In this document: one piece after another, positions 5,802-8,254 of the stretch
Layout of the letters: each line of letters starts with the position of its first letter
Position numbering within the stretch: position 1 is the stretch's first letter
Assembly: GCA_945957245.1 (NCBI GenBank)
Contig: CAMFLD010000105.1
Span: 1-8,254, forward strand
Direction: 5' to 3'
Length of the DNA: 8,254 nucleotides
DNA from: an uncultured Flavobacterium sp.
GTDB lineage: Bacteria; Bacteroidota; Bacteroidia; Flavobacteriales; Flavobacteriaceae
The notes under the pieces: generated by a model
Seen by the model: the letters and a program-made list of their open reading frames with translations, nothing else
The model's database searches: none
Told to the model about the DNA's origin: nothing
Translations under genes and position numbers: made by a program

Positions 5802-7262
5802 TTAGTTTTTTTGTTTGTATGCCGCTATTGTTGCATATTTTTCTGATTTATATATTTTCTCTATTCTTGTGAATACCATATTCCGGAATGCAAAACCAAT
5901 TACTCCTGCCAATGCAACCAGAATCAGTCCTAGATTTTGTCCGGAAATGTATGAACCAATTCCAAAAAGTAAAACCGGAAGCAGTAGCTTTGGTATAACA
6001 AGTAACATGGTTTTTACATTAAATGCCTGCTTGTCTCCAAAAGCTTTATTTGCCATTGCCAAATCTATTGGTGTTTTTACAAATGCCCCTCCAAATAAAA
6101 CCAGATGCGAGTTAACACCAATATTGTAAATAGCTCCAACCACTATCAGCATATAAGTATGCCACCCAAAAAAGATGTAAAATGAGGCCAATATCGTAGA
6201 AATTATTGTTGCTATAACTACCAGCCACCATTTTGAACTCAGGTATTGACGGTACTGTATGTTTTGACTCATCATGAGCTGATAATAGGCGCTATCCCAG
6301 CTGGGTACAAATTGTCCAAAGGTAAACAGAAAACCTCCTGACACAAAGATTCCTGCAAATATACCCATCACTGCTAATTGGTGCGGATTGTTGAAAAAGA
6401 GGAATCCGTAAAAAAGGAAAAGTATACTCATAAATACGGTAGTCCTTGAGCGCTTATTCCGTTTAATTAGCTTAATATCATTTTTAAGGAATGTACCAAG
6501 AGTGCCAAACTGATTCAGCCAAGTTAGATTTTCTGTTTTAGCCTCATCTGTTTTCTTGGCAAGCCCTGTATCAAGGTTTAAGTTTTTCTTGAAATAGACA
6601 AAGGCAAAGTAATAAAGTAAGAAGGCTGTCAAAATAGGAAGTAACACTAAAATACTGTGCTCATAAATTCCCTGGAAAAACGGCTGTGTATAAATGGTAA
6701 CATCAAACAGTTTATAATATTGTGCTACTCCCAGAATGGCTACAACAGCTACAAGAGGATAGAAGACAGAGTCTTTATTGTTAATCAAAACATTGATAAA
6801 ATTGTTACAATAAATAAGTGCCATGAAACCTATAGTCCAAAAAATAGCCTGAACACCATATCCGTTTTTCAGCAAGACAATCATAAAAGGGATAAAGAAA
6901 AAAGCATGCAGGAAGTTGAAAAATGAAATTATTGTTTTACCAAGTGTAAAATGAACTATAATGTTTCTCCTGATTGGCAGTGTTAATAAAGGTCTGATAT
7001 TAGTGACCGGCATTTTCTGTAAAAACCACCGAACGGCTAAATCGGCTACAAGATAATATATCATGTATTTGTTTACTGTTGCCAATGGCTCCATATGCAA
7101 TTCTTCCTTAATAATGTAGAATATGCCAATTCCTAATAAGACAAAAATCACCATGAAATAAATTGCTGCGAATCCCATAATGATTTTCAGTGCCAGATTA
7201 GTGGCGAAAGATGCCGACCGGAAAAAGGCCTTCCATTCGAGCTTGATAAAATGTTTGAACAT
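5802..7262 (-). CDS. DUF5687-type polytopic ABC permease
   Basis: The 486-residue protein has roughly ten to twelve hydrophobic helices in two halves (about 28-52, 109-151, 166-182, 202-224, then 274-317, 345-388 and 415-460), separated by a polar cytoplasmic stretch at about 225-272 rich in Lys, Asp and Asn. The short amphipathic N-terminus MFKHFIKLEWKAFFRS resembles that of ABC-2 type exporter permeases. I recognise it as the Bacteroidota family annotated DUF5687, from memory and not from a search. The following gene encodes the matching ATPase, so a two-component exporter or membrane-remodelling ABC system is likely. No catalytic motif or substrate clue is visible. The ATG at 7262 faces a 116-base divergent gap; no convincing promoter was found for it (AACATTTG at 7310-7303 has one mismatch to the -7 box and lacks a partner TTG). 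Confidence 0.85.
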   Translation of the reverse strand: MFKHFIKLEWKAFFRSASFATNLALKIIMGFAAIYFMVIFVLLGIGIFYIIKEELHMEPLATVNKYMIYYLVADLAVRWFLQKMPVTNIRPLLTLPIRRNIIVHFTLGKTIISFFNFLHAFFFIPFMIVLLKNGYGVQAIFWTIGFMALIYCNNFINVLINNKDSVFYPLVAVVAILGVAQYYKLFDVTIYTQPFFQGIYEHSILVLLPILTAFLLYYFAFVYFKKNLNLDTGLAKKTDEAKTENLTWLNQFGTLGTFLKNDIKLIKRNKRSRTTVFMSILFLFYGFLFFNNPHQLAVMGIFAGIFVSGGFLFTFGQFVPSWDSAYYQLMMSQNIQYRQYLSSKWWLVVIATIISTILASFYIFFGWHTYMLIVVGAIYNIGVNSHLVLFGGAFVKTPIDLAMANKAFGDKQAFNVKTMLLVIPKLLLPVLLFGIGSYISGQNLGLILVALAGVIGFAFRNMVFTRIEKIYKSEKYATIAAYKQKN

Positions 7263-7355
7263 GGTTGAAAGTTAGGTTTTGAAATTAGTTTCTAAATTTA
7301 AACAAATGTTACACACTTTCAAATTTTCTTTTATTTTCTAATCATTGGTATTTCT

Positions 7356-7363
7356 TACCTTTG
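7356..7363 (+). promoter_or_regulatory. Putative -7 box for the PaaE-like gene
   Basis: TACCTTTG matches the Bacteroidota TAnnTTTG -7 box exactly. No TTG sits 17-23 bases upstream (the region around 7331-7340 is T-rich only), so the -33 element is poor. The implied start near 7370 would leave a leader of only about ten bases before the ATG at 7379. The motif is visible; activity is inferred. Confidence 0.42.
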
Positions 7364-7378
7364 TCAAAAATAAATTTC

Positions 7379-8222
7379 ATGCATTCATTCTATAAATTAC
7401 AAATCAAAGAAGTAAAGCACGAAACGGCAAACGCTATTTCTGTTTCTTTCCATATACCTACCGAATTAAAGTCCGCTTATCAATTTACTGCCGGACAATA
7501 TGTAAACCTTAAACTGACTCTGGACGGAGAGGAAATCCGCCGTGCATATTCTATTTGCTCTTCTCCAAACAGCGGAGACTTACGTATTTCGATAAAATCT
7601 GTAAAAGACGGACACTTTTCTAAATTTGCCAATGAAAACCTCAAAGCCGGAGATATTCTTGAAGTTGGCCAACCGGAAGGTAAGTTTATTTTTGAACCAA
7701 ATCCGGAAAGGCAGAAAAATTATGCCGGATTTGTAGCAGGTAGCGGAATTACGCCTGTAATGGCCATCCTTAAATCGGTTTTGGAAAGTGAGCCGAAAAG
7801 CACTTTTGTCTTGGTTTACGGAAACAAAACTCCGGACGAAACTATTTTCTACAAAGAATTGCATGAATTACAATCAAAATATGTAGGCCGCTTTTTTATA
7901 CATTATGTATTCAGTCAGGCAAAACCTGATGGTGAACTTTTTGGGCGAATTGATAAATCGACTGTTAACTTTATCCTGAACAACAAGCATAAGGAAAAGG
8001 ATTTTGATAAATTCTATCTATGTGGTCCTGAGGCAATGATTAATACTGTTTCAGCCATTTTAAAAGAACATAATGTTGCTGAAAAAAACATCAAGTTTGA
8101 GTTGTTTTCCACTTCATCTGCTACTGAAAATGAAGCAGCTGCTTCTCATACAGGACATACTAAAATCACTGTTGTGGTTGATGAGGAGGAAACTACATTT
8201 GAAATGTCACAAAAGCAAACCT
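7379..8222 (+). CDS. paaE: PaaE-type ferredoxin-NADP(H) reductase, C-terminus cut off by adapter
   Basis: The ATG at 7379-7381 opens a frame with 281 genomic codons. An N-terminal FAD-binding barrel holds FTAGQY and R55-A-Y-S58 (flavin-binding RxYS). An NAD(P)-binding domain follows, with A120-G-S-G-I-T-P126, VYGNKT (146-151) and C215-G-P-E-A-M220. Then comes ELFST and a linker to KITVVVDEEETTFEMSQKQT, the first strands of a plant-type 2Fe-2S ferredoxin domain. This order, and the sequence through the FAD and NAD domains, match PaaE, the reductase of phenylacetyl-CoA epoxidase, and related ferredoxin reductases; full family members are about 350 residues. It passes electrons from NADPH through FAD and 2Fe-2S to a partner. 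No paaABC genes are in view, so the physiological partner is unknown. The cluster cysteines are absent because genomic sequence ends at 8222; the frame stays open through the adapter and adds false residues. Confidence 0.9.
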
Positions 8223-8254
8223 CTGTCTCTTATACACATCTCCGAGCCCACGAG
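8223..8254 (+). other. Illumina Nextera transposase adapter contamination
   Basis: Bases 8223-8241 read CTGTCTCTTATACACATCT, the 19-base Tn5 mosaic end used in Nextera libraries. Bases 8242-8254 read CCGAGCCCACGAG, the first 13 bases of the following Nextera read-2 adapter. All 32 bases agree with that adapter. This is synthetic library sequence at a contig end, not a genomic transposon end, and should be trimmed. Confidence 0.97.

Noticed and set aside
7263..7330. Promoter for the DUF5687-type gene (AACATTTG at 7310-7303)
   Set aside because: The first base mismatches the -7 box and no TTG is found 17-23 bases upstream; a TTTG only about 9 bases away is too close.
7580..7864. Minus-strand open frame within the PaaE-like gene
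   Set aside because: It is the antisense of the conserved FAD/NAD domain coding region.
8223..8241. Tn5 mosaic end taken as a genomic transposon terminus
   Set aside because: It is followed directly by the Nextera adapter sequence, so it comes from library preparation.
1..8254. CRISPR array, tRNA/rRNA genes, insertion sequences or phage genes
   Set aside because: No regular spaced repeats, no tRNA-like or rRNA sequence, and no transposase or phage frames were seen on either strand.

Overview
The window looks like an AT-rich chromosomal piece from a gliding-type Bacteroidota, most likely Flavobacterium or a close relative. Three things point there: a SprE/PorW-type lipoprotein of the type IX secretion/gliding machinery, an AtpB with the signal-peptide-bearing, His-rich N-terminal extension typical of this phylum, and promoter-like sequences of the Bacteroidota type (TTG, about 20 bases, then TAnnTTTG) instead of E. 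coli-type -35/-10 boxes. Gene density is high and no stretch over 300 bases lacks a gene.

Left part (1-4941, all on the minus strand, read from right to left): sprE, a bactofilin, atpZ, a small four-helix membrane protein that sits where atpI would be, then atpB, which runs off the left edge. sprE and the bactofilin gene are 5 bases apart. Bactofilin/atpZ and atpZ/small membrane gene overlap by one base as TAATG stop-start junctions. A 119-base gap with a near-perfect promoter precedes atpB, so the ATP synthase structural genes probably have their own promoter as well as read-through from sprE. The layout joins an envelope/gliding lipoprotein and a cytoskeletal polymer to F0 assembly factors.

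Middle part (5023-7262, minus strand): a two-gene ABC transporter operon, with a polytopic DUF5687-type permease followed by its ATPase and closed by a clear intrinsic terminator between the ATPase and sprE. The substrate is unknown.

Right part (7379 to end, plus strand): a divergently transcribed PaaE-type flavin/iron-sulfur oxidoreductase. It is cut off just before its 2Fe-2S domain because the last 32 bases (8223-8254) are not genomic: they match the Illumina Nextera transposase mosaic end plus adapter. The window is therefore probably a whole draft contig with an untrimmed adapter.

No new defence, mobile or RNA system was found. The points most worth a second look are the adapter tail, an apparent Arg-to-Leu change at the essential proton-path arginine of AtpB (at the very left end, so possibly a base error), a TTG start for sprE, and the sprE-bactofilin-atpZ-atpB linkage.
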